From the NCBI GenBank assembly GCA_049293015.1, contig JBATSB010000221.1, positions 1 through 13,858 of the forward strand: DNA of 13,858 nucleotides. The letters run 5' to 3'. The DNA is from UBA2330 sp049293015. Lineage in GTDB: Bacteria; Bacteroidota; Ignavibacteria; Tepidaquicellales; Tepidaquicellaceae. The stretch's first letter is position 1, and every line of letters starts with the position of its first letter. Under the pieces are notes generated by a model, which had not been told where the DNA came from, made no database searches, and saw only the letters and a list, made by a program, of their open reading frames with translations. Both the position numbers and the translations under genes were made by a program. Positions 1 through 8,112 of the stretch are shown here, one piece after another.

Positions 1-1912
1 GTGCTGTATATTTTGCTTCAAATAACGACAGGTTCAGCGTTCCATAAAAATCATTTGTCAAAGCTTTCTGAATAAATAATTCAATACCTTTGGAATATCC
101 AGTACCGGCTGAAACTAGCGGCTCTAATCCAAAGTCATCAGTCTGTTCAAAATCTCCTCCGGTATTTGCAAGAATTATATAAGGACGTAAAGTACTGACG
201 GGATAATCAGAATAATTTTTATAATAAGCCTCTACTGTAATTCTAAAATCAGCGGCGAATAAATATTCTAATCCGGCAATGTAATGATCAGCCCGTATAT
301 CATCCAAATTTCTATTAGCCGGATTCGCGATCAGCCAAACATATGACGGAGACTGATAAAATGTACCGTATGCAAAACTCATATTTAATTTCTCAGAAAA
401 CGGATAAATTACAGAAGCTCTCGGTGAAATATAATTTTTATTATTTATGAATCCGAAGTAGTCATATCTCAGTCCTGCATTAAGCTTTACCTTACCAAAT
501 AATGTCTGAGTAACCTGAGCAAATGCATATGCCTTATCAGTTTTATTATCATCATTGATATCAAGTGCAGGCAGGACGTATCTTTCATTCGTCGTCTCAG
601 AAATATAATAAGTTGTATCCACATCCTGAAAAATCTGATTTTCAAAATCGACAAATCTCCAAGCAGCTCCAAACTCAAGCTGCGTATCGACTTCAGGTGT
701 TAAAAAATATTCAGCTTTTAATGTGGTCTCACCTTCTTTGGAATTGTTAATAAATATTTGATTAAAAGAAGAATCTCTTCCCTCATAACTAAAGTTATTA
801 AACGTCCTTCCAAGATTAAATAAAGCAAAAGATTTTTTTGATAAAAGTGTTTTAAACTCATAAGTATTTACATATCCCTTTTGATCATTATCAAGAATAG
901 CCTCGTTGTCCTGTATATTTTCTTCCGTATCATTATTAAAAGTTACATTATCTAAATTACCAAATATATTTACAGTCAGTGAATTTTTTTTATTAAAATC
1001 ATAAACTCCCTTTAACTGCATTGAAGAATAGGCAGGTACAAATCCAAATCCTGAAGCATTAAAAATAAAATCAAGATAACTTCTCCTTGCAGAAAATATC
1101 CACGAGCCTTGTTTATCATTACCTAATGGTCCTTCAAATACTGCTCCAAAGCCAGTCGCGCTGAGATTTATATTACTTAGGAATCTGTCGCGGTTCCCTT
1201 CTCTCAGCTTCAATTCAAGCACTGAAGAAAGCTTGTCACCAAACTTTGCAGGGAAGCCGCCGGTGACAAAGCTCACATCACGGACAAGTTCAAGATTTAT
1301 AATACTGACCGGACCGCCGGTTGCACCCTGAGATCCGAAATGGTTTATATTTTGAATAACTGCATTATCGACAAGAAAAAGATTTTCACTCGGAGCACCG
1401 CCTCTGACGATAAGATCATTTCTACCGTCATTGACAAATGCAACTCCAGGCAGCGTCTGAACTACTCTTCCTATATCTTCAAATCCCCCAGGTGCACGCC
1501 TGATTTCTTCGTAAGTTAAATTTTTAAATGAATTTGAAACATCGTTGGGATTTCTGAATCTCTCTTCTGTAACTTCAATTTCCTCAGTAGTAACTGCTTC
1601 AAGCTCTGCTAAAACATCTGCCGGTGCTCCGCTGTTTACTACGATATTGTCAATAAAATATGTAAAATATCCAGTGAGACTGAATCTAAGAGAATATTCG
1701 CCTACGGAAATATCCGTTATTACAAAAAATCCTTTTTCATCAGTTACAGATCCGCCGATGACTTGTTTGTCCTTTAACACTGAAACAGATACATCTGATA
1801 ACGGCTGTTGGTTTGATATATCAATTACCTTACCCGATATCTCACCTGTGACCTGTGAGAAGCTCTCTGCTGTTATAGATAATATTAAAAGTAATATTAA
1901 GTTTTTAATCAT
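1..1912 (-). CDS. TonB-dependent outer-membrane receptor, 3' end cut by window
   Basis: The frame is open from an ATG at 1912 to the window edge (637 residues visible, no stop), so the C-terminal barrel is missing. Residues 1-20 (MIKNLILLLILSITAESFSQ) look like a signal peptide. Residues 24-105 resemble a carboxypeptidase regulatory-like beta-sandwich (GKVIDISNQQPLSDVSV, then DEKGFF and GEYSL), common in Bacteroidota receptors. Residues 130-240 form the plug, with LPGVAFVNDGRNDLIVRGG and ENLFLVDN, and the plug-to-barrel strand GGFPAKFGDKLSSVLELKLR. From about 245 onward there are aromatic-rich beta-strands typical of a 22-strand barrel (LRYDYFGFINNKNYISPRAS; FAYGTFYQSPS). Family members use TonB/ExbBD energy to import siderophores, cobalamin, glycans or peptides; nothing visible fixes the substrate. 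No SusD-like partner is seen. The gene is divergent from queA across a 307-bp AT-rich gap. No Shine-Dalgarno precedes the start, which is normal for this group. Confidence 0.93.
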   Translation of the reverse strand, partial: MIKNLILLLILSITAESFSQVTGEISGKVIDISNQQPLSDVSVSVLKDKQVIGGSVTDEKGFFVITDISVGEYSLRFSLTGYFTYFIDNIVVNSGAPADVLAELEAVTTEEIEVTEERFRNPNDVSNSFKNLTYEEIRRAPGGFEDIGRVVQTLPGVAFVNDGRNDLIVRGGAPSENLFLVDNAVIQNINHFGSQGATGGPVSIINLELVRDVSFVTGGFPAKFGDKLSSVLELKLREGNRDRFLSNINLSATGFGAVFEGPLGNDKQGSWIFSARRSYLDFIFNASGFGFVPAYSSMQLKGVYDFNKKNSLTVNIFGNLDNVTFNNDTEENIQDNEAILDNDQKGYVNTYEFKTLLSKKSFALFNLGRTFNNFSYEGRDSSFNQIFINNSKEGETTLKAEYFLTPEVDTQLEFGAAWRFVDFENQIFQDVDTTYYISETTNERYVLPALDINDDNKTDKAYAFAQVTQTLFGKVKLNAGLRYDYFGFINNKNYISPRASVIYPFSEKLNMSFAYGTFYQSPSYVWLIANPANRNLDDIRADHYIAGLEYLFAADFRITVEAYYKNYSDYPVSTLRPYIILANTGGDFEQTDDFGLEPLVSAGTGYSKGIELFIQKALTNDFYGTLNLSLFEAKYTA

Positions 1913-2095
1913 AATTTAATTGAATTGTTTGCAATTTTGGGAAGTAAAATATAATAGAAATAGTTCCAATTAAATATTAAATATTAAATATTAAATAATA
2001 TTTTAGTGCATTTCAAAATCTGTTATTAAAAACATGTAAAAATTTACTGTTTTAAAAAGTTTTGCAGACAACTGTAAAATGTTTTATGCACTGTT

Positions 2096-2146
2096 AAAAT
2101 TAATTAATAGATAAAATTAATTAATAGATAAAATTAATTAGTAGAT
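2096..2146. repeat. Three tandem 17-bp AT-rich units in a divergent intergenic region
   Basis: The unit AAAATTAATTAATAGAT occurs three times back to back (2096-2112, 2113-2129, 2130-2146); the third has one change (AAT to AGT). It lies in the 307-bp gap between the divergent receptor and queA-like genes. The same gap also holds a run of ATTAAAT repeats at about 1967-1996. No gene, RNA or clear promoter was recognised elsewhere in the gap. The repeats could be slippage products or protein-binding sites; the sequence does not decide. Confidence 0.8.
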
Positions 2147-2219
2147 AAATTTAGATTCAATTTATAAATTCAAATAAAATTTTTCTATAAATAATTACAT
2201 TCTGTTCTGTAAGATTAAT

Positions 2220-3488
2220 ATGAAATCAATTCTTAAACCTCAACAAATCCGGATCAAAGATTTCACTTATGATCTTCCGGACGAGCGAATCGCCAGATAT
2301 CCTTTAAAGGAGAGGGATGAAAGTAAATTACTGATTTACAAAGACGGAATTATTTCCGAAGATGCTTATAAAAATATTGATAAATATTTACCTGCAGATT
2401 CACTTTTGATATTTAATGACACAAAGGTTATTCATGCCAGATTAATTTTTAGAAATTCCAAGGATGAAAAGATCGAGATCTTTTGTCTTGAGCCTGCTGA
2501 GGAAAATTCTGAACCCGTGACTTCAATGGCAAGAAAAAAAAGTGTTAAATGGAAATGTATGATCGGAAGAATGAATAAGTGGAAAGAGAAAACTCTTGAA
2601 CTGAAAACAAATGAACTTTCTTTGTGTGCTGAAATTATTGAAAAGAAAATTGATTCTTATGTGATTGAATTCAAATGGCATCCGGAGGAACTGACTTTTT
2701 CAGAAGTAATTGAGAGCATTGGTGAAATGCCAATTCCTCCTTATCTTAAAAGAGTCAGTGAAGAAATTGACGATTTGAGATATCAGACTGTCTATGCCCG
2801 AAATGACGGCTCTGTTGCTGCACCTACTGCAGGTTTGCATTTCTCTAACAACATTCTGAATAATTTGAAATCAAAGAAAATAGAAACTGACTATGTAACA
2901 CTTCATGTCGGTGCAGGAACATTCAAACCGGTAAAAAGTGAAACTCTCGAAGATCATGAGATGCATTCGGAATGGATCGATGTAAAAAAGGAAACTATTG
3001 AAAATATTTTAGAACAGCTTTTAAGATCATATTCAGATAGAATAGATAAGGGAATTATCACAGCAGTCGGGACTACATCACTCAGGACTTTAGAATCTCT
3101 TTACTGGATGGGAGTAAAAGCAAATCAAGATCCCGATTCTCAACTTCATGAAATTGAAATTAAACAATGGGATCCTTATGAGATTAATACAAAACTTTCT
3201 GCCGCAGATTCCTTAAAGAAATTACTTATCTGGATGGAAAGAAATAATCTGGACAGATTAATTTGCAGGACTCAGATCATTATAGTCCCCTCTTATAAAT
3301 TAAAAATAGTTGAAGTTTTAATTACTAATTTTCATCAACCTGATTCGACCTTGTTGCTGTTAGTTGCAGCAGTAACAGGTAATGACTGGAAGGATATATA
3401 TAAATATGCTTTGGAAAATAAATTTAGATTTTTGAGTTATGGTGACGGGAGTTTAATTTTTAAAAATGATGCAGGGAATTCAGAATGA
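2220..3488 (+). CDS. queA: S-adenosylmethionine:tRNA ribosyltransferase-isomerase (QueA family, long form)
   Basis: QueA transfers and isomerises the ribosyl part of SAM onto 7-aminomethyl-7-deazaguanine in tRNA to make epoxyqueuosine. Visible family motifs in order are DFTYDLPDERIARYP (14-28), NDTKVIHARL (66-75), YARNDGSVAAPTAGLHFS (192-209), LHVGAGTFKPV (228-238), HEMHSEW (246-252), GTTSLRTLES (284-293), ITNFHQPDSTLLLL (368-381) and RFLSYGDGSLI (403-413). At 422 aa it is longer than the usual 340-360. The extra length lies mostly between GTTSLRTLES and the VPSYKLK segment (about 294-350, with KQWDPYEI), plus a lysine-rich stretch near 97-130. From memory, Bacteroidota carry a long QueA-like paralogue of about this size, so the exact reaction could differ from classical QueA. 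The start ATG has no Shine-Dalgarno. The stop overlaps the next gene by ATGA, suggesting a two-gene operon. The family assignment is firm; the gene symbol is less so. Confidence 0.88.
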   Translation: MKSILKPQQIRIKDFTYDLPDERIARYPLKERDESKLLIYKDGIISEDAYKNIDKYLPADSLLIFNDTKVIHARLIFRNSKDEKIEIFCLEPAEENSEPVTSMARKKSVKWKCMIGRMNKWKEKTLELKTNELSLCAEIIEKKIDSYVIEFKWHPEELTFSEVIESIGEMPIPPYLKRVSEEIDDLRYQTVYARNDGSVAAPTAGLHFSNNILNNLKSKKIETDYVTLHVGAGTFKPVKSETLEDHEMHSEWIDVKKETIENILEQLLRSYSDRIDKGIITAVGTTSLRTLESLYWMGVKANQDPDSQLHEIEIKQWDPYEINTKLSAADSLKKLLIWMERNNLDRLICRTQIIIVPSYKLKIVEVLITNFHQPDSTLLLLVAAVTGNDWKDIYKYALENKFRFLSYGDGSLIFKNDAGNSE

Positions 3489-3826
3489 CGGATTATTCAA
3501 AACTTGTTTTGACAAGATTAATTCACACTGTAATATGGCTGATATTTAATGTTGTCATATTTTATTTATTGTATGCTGTTATTGTTAATAAAATTGACAA
3601 GTGGGTCTGGTACGGACTTGGTTTCTTTTTAATGGAAGGGTTAATATTAATTATCTTTAAGAATTTTTGTCCTTTGACTTTAATTGCCCGTAAATATTCT
3701 GATTCAACCAAAGCTAACTTTGATATTTATATACCTGAATGGCTTGCCAAAAATAACAAACTGATTTATTCAGGTATTCTTGGAATTGTAATTCTAATTT
3801 TGATTTACCGTCTTTACACAAATTGA
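3485..3826 (+). CDS. Small hydrophobic membrane protein, function unknown
   Basis: This 113-aa protein starts in the ATGA overlap with the queA-like stop, so it is probably translationally coupled to it. Three hydrophobic stretches look like membrane helices: about 10-33 (LIHTVIWLIFNVVIFYLLYA), 41-59 (VWYGLGFFLMEGLILIIF) and 91-111 (SGILGIVILILIYRLY). Between the second and third is NFCPLTLIARKYSDSTKANF followed by DIYIPEWLAKN. The CPLT motif after a helix is reminiscent of small membrane families such as DUF2784, but that is recall, not a demonstrated match. I do not recognise the family and see no catalytic signature. The overlap, and the frame staying open to a natural stop, make it a real gene. 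Decayed copies of the window's hairpin repeat begin 24 bp after its stop. Confidence 0.75.
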   Translation: MTDYSKLVLTRLIHTVIWLIFNVVIFYLLYAVIVNKIDKWVWYGLGFFLMEGLILIIFKNFCPLTLIARKYSDSTKANFDIYIPEWLAKNNKLIYSGILGIVILILIYRLYTN

Positions 3827-3849
3827 TTATAGATTTTAAATTAATGTTT

Positions 3850-3881
3850 CCACAAAGTCACGTGTTCGTCGGACTTTACGG
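3850..3881 (+). repeat. Decayed REP-like hairpin copy
   Basis: This 32-bp segment matches the hairpin family centred on 8113-9270, with arms CCACAAAGTC and GACTTTACGG where the consensus has CCGCAGAGTC and GACTCTGCGG. The loop is ACGTGTTCGTCG instead of TCGTGATCTTCG. The arms still pair except at two positions. It is followed directly by GAACGGTTGAA, the reverse complement of the TTCAACCGTACC flank seen before the copy at 8119. Confidence 0.75.
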
Positions 3882-3901
3882 GAACGGTTGAATTAATGTA
3901 T

Positions 3902-3933
3902 CAGCAGACTCACGTGATTTTCGGACTATCGGG
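3902..3933 (+). repeat. Second decayed REP-like hairpin copy
   Basis: The core ACTCACGTGATTTTCGGACT aligns with the consensus core AGTCTCGTGATCTTCGGACT, but the outer arm bases (CAGCAG... and ...ATCGGG) have drifted and no longer pair well. It is again followed by GGAACGGTTGAA, as at 3882-3892, so this is a tandem pair with a period of about 51 bp. With the copy at 3850 it makes up most of the 224-bp gap between the membrane-protein gene and the gene at 4051. Confidence 0.65.
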
Positions 3934-3943
3934 GAACGGTTGA

Positions 3944-3978
3944 AATGTAAAGATTATTTCAACCTTTTAGTTTACATT
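3944..3978. repeat. Short inverted repeat, possible weak hairpin
   Basis: AATGTAAA (3944-3951) and TTTACATT (3971-3978) are perfect 8-bp complements separated by 19 bases. They lie just after the decayed REP copies and before the gene at 4051. There is no U-tract, so it is a poor intrinsic terminator, and it may be chance in such AT-rich DNA. Confidence 0.3.
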
Positions 3979-4050
3979 GAAATCAAAAATCATATTAACT
4001 AAAATAGTTATACTAAATTCAGAAAAATTAAATCATTAATCATTTTAAAA

Positions 4051-4515
4051 ATGGGAGAGTATAAAAGATCAACACGCGAAGCAAATATCAGTAATCTTAA
4101 TCCTAATGCTGCAGAATTTTTAAAATCCCATTCAGAAAAATATGAACTGGGAAATGTAGAAAACTCGGTACTTTATTGCTGTGAGACAACTTCTGTCAAA
4201 GAAATCAAAAAACTTTTCAAGACTCAAACTGAAACTACTGTCTGCAGTATTATTCTCACTCCCCAATTTCTCATCTGGGCAACTTTTATAAATGACGAAA
4301 CACCTGTTGTTATGTCAGCAAGAATAAAGGATATTCAGATTCAGGATTATGAAAAATCTGAATTTTACAAACTGATTCAGGACAGTGGGATTAATGTCAA
4401 AGGGATTTATACGGATATCGCTAATCCGGGAAATACTTTTATCGGATTGGGTTCTGAACAGGCAGCAGTTAATTTCAGGAATAAGCTTAAAGAAATAGCG
4501 GCAGAAATGGACTAA
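4051..4515 (+). CDS. Hypothetical 154-aa soluble protein, possibly PH-like
   Basis: I do not recognise this protein. It has no signal peptide or membrane helix. The N-terminus is polar (MGEYKRSTREANISNLNPNA). Residues about 55-128 alternate short beta-strands (TTVCSIILTPQFLIWATFI, VVMSARIKDIQIQDY, VKGIYTDIA, TFIGLG), and residues 134-154 are an amphipathic helix (SEQAAVNFRNKLKEIAAEM). Seven strands capped by one C-terminal helix is the layout of bacterial pleckstrin-homology-like domains. That resemblance is structural inference from the residue pattern only. Codon use and amino-acid composition look ordinary for the window, so the gene is probably real. No Shine-Dalgarno is seen before the ATG. 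The 249 bp after it hold no recognisable gene. Confidence 0.7.
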   Translation: MGEYKRSTREANISNLNPNAAEFLKSHSEKYELGNVENSVLYCCETTSVKEIKKLFKTQTETTVCSIILTPQFLIWATFINDETPVVMSARIKDIQIQDYEKSEFYKLIQDSGINVKGIYTDIANPGNTFIGLGSEQAAVNFRNKLKEIAAEMD

Positions 4516-4764
4516 GCTGCAATTTATATTATCCAAATACTTAAGAATAATTATTAACTTTATATATTTTTTTTCAAGTTCATAAAACGCTGCACTTCTT
4601 TATTTTGCAGATCCCATATTGCTTATGATAGTCAGTTAAAGAATCTTATTCATTTTTAATTCATCTTTTTTAAACAATTTTCACATTCAGAAATTTACAT
4701 TATACTTGACAAAATTATAATATATATTATCCGAAAATATTCATTATTTCAAAATATTAATAAT

Positions 4765-6096
4765 ATGAAAAAGTTTTTCCTGCTTGTCTTAATGTTCGCA
4801 TTTACAACTGCTTACAGTCAATGGACTTTTGTAAGCAGAGTTCCCGGTAATCCAAGTGTAAACTCAATTTCCGTTGCCGATCAGGATGTCATCTGGGTTT
4901 CCTGTAACGGAGGAATTCTCTATAAATCGGTAAACGGTGGTGTAAACTGGATGCTGAGAAATTCAGGATTACCGGTAACAGGTCTCATCGGGATTTCTGC
5001 TTTGGATACTTCCAGTTGCTGGGTTGGAACTGAAACCGGCAGTATTTATCATACTTCAAACGGCGGGATTAGCTGGACTGTTCAGTTTTCTTTAGCCGGA
5101 AGTTTTAGTAATGGAGTAAAAATGTTTAATCATAATTATGGAATGTATTACGGAGATCCCACGGGAAGCGGACAGCCTTATCAGTTCAGATATACTACAA
5201 ACGGAGGCTCTAACTGGTTACTTTCTCCAAACTCACCGCTATCAACAAATGATTACGGAGTGGTAAATGCATGGGACTGGACAGATACTGCAAGTATATG
5301 GCTCGGTATCGGAAATCCTGTTGCAAATGCAACTTCAACAAGAATTATAAATACGACTTCAGGATTTGCCGGCGGAGTCTGGAATTCAACACCTATTACC
5401 GGTACAGGAGAAAACATTGGACTTTATTATACTGCTATCGCTTTTACAGATGCCAATAACGGAATGGCAGGTTCATTCGAAGGTGATATGAGGAAAACAA
5501 CTGACGGTGGAGTTACATGGACTTCAGCTCTGAATGTTCCACTGACCGGAGTTAAAAGATACAGGTATATGTCCGGGATTAAAGACGGTTCAAATGTGAT
5601 CCGTGTAAGTGTAATTTTCGGATCGAGTAATTATTGTTTTAAGACTACTAATTTTGGAGATGTCTGGACTACAGATACTTTACCATCTGCCGGAACTTCA
5701 GGCGGAATTAATCAAATGGAATTTTTAAATGGTTCGCTCGGATATTCAGCAGGAAATGCGGGTGTTTTTATGAGATTCGGAAATACTGTTGGTATTAATA
5801 ATATTAACGGTCAGATTATTTCTGAATATGATCTGGATCAGAACTATCCAAATCCGTTTAATCCAAATACAAAAATTAATTACCGGATTTCAAAATCCAA
5901 TTTTGTTTCAATAAAAGTTTTTAATGCACTTGGCAAAGAAGTGATGACTTTAGTTAATGAAAATAAAACAGCCGGGAGCTATTCTGTGGATTTTGACGGA
6001 AGTAATTTTTCGAGCGGATTATATTATTATACATTAACTGTAACAAGTGGGACAGATAATTTTACATCTACAAAAAAAATGCTTCTTGTAAAATAG
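4765..6096 (+). CDS. Secreted YCF48/BNR-type beta-propeller protein with T9SS sorting domain
   Basis: The 443-aa product begins with a signal peptide (MKKFFLLVLMFAFTTAYSQ, 1-19). Asp-box-like motifs repeat through the body: SVNGGVNW (55-62), TSNGGISW (97-104), TTNGGSNW (144-151), TTDGGVTW (245-252) and the degenerate TTNFGDVW (294-301). This is the pattern of sialidase/YCF48-type propeller blades, spaced by SIxxxDxxxxWV-like strands. Residues about 354-443 form a type IX secretion C-terminal sorting domain: DLDQNYPNPFNPNTKINYRI, then VFNALGKEVMTLV, then SSGLYYYTLT, ending in KKMLLVK. Such proteins cross the inner membrane by Sec and the outer membrane by T9SS, where the domain is cleaved and the body released or anchored. 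No catalytic residues identify a substrate; a structural or adhesive role is as likely as an enzymatic one. A REP hairpin sits 31 bp past the stop. Confidence 0.93.
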   Translation: MKKFFLLVLMFAFTTAYSQWTFVSRVPGNPSVNSISVADQDVIWVSCNGGILYKSVNGGVNWMLRNSGLPVTGLIGISALDTSSCWVGTETGSIYHTSNGGISWTVQFSLAGSFSNGVKMFNHNYGMYYGDPTGSGQPYQFRYTTNGGSNWLLSPNSPLSTNDYGVVNAWDWTDTASIWLGIGNPVANATSTRIINTTSGFAGGVWNSTPITGTGENIGLYYTAIAFTDANNGMAGSFEGDMRKTTDGGVTWTSALNVPLTGVKRYRYMSGIKDGSNVIRVSVIFGSSNYCFKTTNFGDVWTTDTLPSAGTSGGINQMEFLNGSLGYSAGNAGVFMRFGNTVGINNINGQIISEYDLDQNYPNPFNPNTKINYRISKSNFVSIKVFNALGKEVMTLVNENKTAGSYSVDFDGSNFSSGLYYYTLTVTSGTDNFTSTKKMLLVK

Positions 6097-6127
6097 ATTT
6101 ACCAGACATTTTATACTTTTAACATAC

Positions 6128-6158
6128 CCGCAGAGTCAAGTTATTTCGGACTCTGCGA
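6128..6158 (+). repeat. REP-like hairpin copy after the T9SS gene
   Basis: The arms CGCAGAGTC and GACTCTGCG are perfect complements around an 11-base loop (AAGTTATTTCG), one base shorter than the usual 12-base loop. It is preceded by ATACC, matching the GTACC flank of the copies around 8113. Its position just after a stop codon suggests it could act as a terminator or 3'-end stabiliser, but there is no U-run. Confidence 0.88.
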
Positions 6159-6188
6159 AATAGCTTGCAATTATTATACCTCATTACC

Positions 6189-6210
6189 GTCTCGTGATTT
6201 CGGATTCTGA
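6189..6210 (+). repeat. Partial REP-like hairpin remnant
   Basis: GTCTCGTGATTTCGGATTCT keeps the loop and 3' inner arm of the hairpin family with one deletion and one substitution, but lacks the outer 5' arm. It is preceded by TACC like the intact copies. The rest of the 306-bp gap before the transporter gene is AT-rich with no recognised feature. Confidence 0.6.
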
Positions 6211-6402
6211 ATATACAGAATTTACTTTCGTTTATAAAAAGCATCCTGAATTCTATCAGTATTTTCTTCTTAATTGTTATTATTTTTAATTATTAATCAC
6301 TTAAATTTTATATACTTTTTTTGTGATCAACTACTTTTTAGCTGACCTAATTTTTAAATATAAACCCATTTAATAAATTCACCAAAATATTTAAATTGAA
6401 AT

Positions 6403-8106
6403 ATGCTAGTTCCTAAATTATTCACAACTCTAAAAACTTATAATAAAAAACAATTTTACAAAGATGTTATAGCAGGAATTATTGTCGGGATAGTTGCTCT
6501 TCCTCTGGCAATTGCATTTGGTATTGCATCTGGCGTTTCTCCTGAAAAAGGTCTTATTACTGCTGTAATTGGTGGGTTCTTAATTTCAGTATTAGGTGGA
6601 AGCCGGGTTCAGATTGGCGGTCCGACAGGTGCATTTATTGTAATTGTTTACGGAATTGTTCACAATTACGGACTTGACGGTTTGATGATAGCTACAATAA
6701 TGGCAGGTGCCATACTTATAATTATGGGATTTATGAAACTCGGTAATCTTATAAAATTCATACCAATTCCTCTCATCGCCGGATTTACTTCCGGAATCGC
6801 GCTAATAATATTTACAACAGAATTAAAAGATCTATTTGGTTTAAAAATTGAAAATCTCCCTGCAGAATTCCTGGAAAAAATCCCTGTATATATTCAAAAT
6901 TTTAATACAATAAATACTGATACTGCAATAATTTCGCTGATCACCTTACTGATAATTATTTTTATGCCTTATGTTACAAGAAAGATCCCTGCAATATTTC
7001 TTGCACTGGTCGTTGGAACTTTGGCTGCACATTTTTTTGGATTTAATGTAGAAACTATAAGTTCAAGATTCGGAGAAATTTCCAATTCAATACCATCTCC
7101 TTCCTTTCCTGTTTTTTCTTATTCAAAAGTTTATGCTTTGCTGGGACCTGCTTTTACAATTGCCATACTTGCTGCAATTGAATCTTTACTTAGTGCTGTT
7201 ATAACAGACGGTATGACCGGAGGAAGGCATCGTTCGAATATGGAACTCATCGCCAACGGTGCGGCAAATATTGCTTCTCCAATTTTTGGAGGAATACCAG
7301 TGACAGGTGCGATTGCCAGAACTGTGACGAATATTAAAAGTGGCGGAAGTACACCTGTTGCCGGAATTATTCACTCAATAATTCTTTTTCTTGTCATAAT
7401 TTTTTTCGGGAAATATGCCGGTATGGTGCCGCTTAGTGTACTGGCTGCAATTCTTGTTGCTGTAGCTTATAATATGTTCGACTGGAGAGAATTCAGATCA
7501 CAGCTAAAGATGCCAAAAAGTGATGTGATCGTATTTCTGTCTACTTTTTTTCTGACAATATTATTTGACTTAACTATTGCAATTGAGATCGGGATGATAC
7601 TGTCGGCATTTTTATTTATGAACCGGATGGCAAAAGTTGCGAACATTGGAATTATTACTAAAGAGTTAAATGATGATTCTGAAACAGAAGATGCTGAAAT
7701 GAATTCTATTCAAAACAAAAATATTCCGGATGGTGTTGTGATATATGAAGTAAATGGTCCGTTCTTTTTCGGTGCTGCCGGTAAATTCAATGATGTTTTA
7801 AGAACAATTCATTCTAAATCTAAAATATTGATCTTACGTTTGAGAAATGTCCCTGCAATCGACGCTACCGGAATCAATACTATAGAAAATATTTACGAAG
7901 ATTGCATAAACAAAAAATCTGTGCTGATCCTGTCAGGTATTCACGCGCAGCCTTTGTTTGCTGCAGAGAAAGCCGGACTTATAGAAAAAATCGGAATTGA
8001 AAATGTAAAAGGTAACATAGAAGATGCTCTGAACCGGGCAAAGGAAATATTGGGAATTCCTGTTGATACATTGAGTCAGGATGATGAAAGTTTCGAAAGT
8101 AAATAA
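6403..8106 (+). CDS. SulP (SLC26) family anion transporter with C-terminal STAS domain
   Basis: The 567-aa protein is full length for bacterial SulP transporters, which move sulfate, bicarbonate or dicarboxylates across the inner membrane. The membrane domain spans about 18-410. It includes the first helix pair (DVIAGIIVGIVALPLAIAFG), the conserved GSRVQIGGPTGAFIVIVYGI (66-85), the FIPIPLIAGFTSGIAL region (119-134), and the helix with AAIESLLSAVITDGMTGGRH (257-276), whose E260 matches a conserved carboxylate of the family. IPVTGAIARTVTNIKSGGST (298-317) follows. A STAS domain covers about 440-550 (VVIYEVNGPFFFGAAGKF; LRLRNVPAIDATGINTIE). The acidic linker at 422-433 separates the parts. Substrate cannot be read from sequence; bicarbonate/sodium and sulfate types both fit. 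No promoter or Shine-Dalgarno was recognised. The stop is 12 bp before the first hairpin of the REP array. Confidence 0.94.
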   Translation: MLVPKLFTTLKTYNKKQFYKDVIAGIIVGIVALPLAIAFGIASGVSPEKGLITAVIGGFLISVLGGSRVQIGGPTGAFIVIVYGIVHNYGLDGLMIATIMAGAILIIMGFMKLGNLIKFIPIPLIAGFTSGIALIIFTTELKDLFGLKIENLPAEFLEKIPVYIQNFNTINTDTAIISLITLLIIIFMPYVTRKIPAIFLALVVGTLAAHFFGFNVETISSRFGEISNSIPSPSFPVFSYSKVYALLGPAFTIAILAAIESLLSAVITDGMTGGRHRSNMELIANGAANIASPIFGGIPVTGAIARTVTNIKSGGSTPVAGIIHSIILFLVIIFFGKYAGMVPLSVLAAILVAVAYNMFDWREFRSQLKMPKSDVIVFLSTFFLTILFDLTIAIEIGMILSAFLFMNRMAKVANIGIITKELNDDSETEDAEMNSIQNKNIPDGVVIYEVNGPFFFGAAGKFNDVLRTIHSKSKILILRLRNVPAIDATGINTIENIYEDCINKKSVLILSGIHAQPLFAAEKAGLIEKIGIENVKGNIEDALNRAKEILGIPVDTLSQDDESFESK

Positions 8107-8112
8107 ATTCAA

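Noticed and set aside
1545..1919. Plus-strand 124-codon open frame
   Set aside because: It is antisense to the N-terminal part of the TonB receptor, whose signal peptide and plug motifs show the true frame.
4706..4730. TTGACA followed by TATA-rich DNA upstream of the T9SS gene
   Set aside because: The -35 is perfect, but no -10-like hexamer lies 16-18 bp away; the TATA-like stretches are 9-13 bp away, so a promoter cannot be supported.
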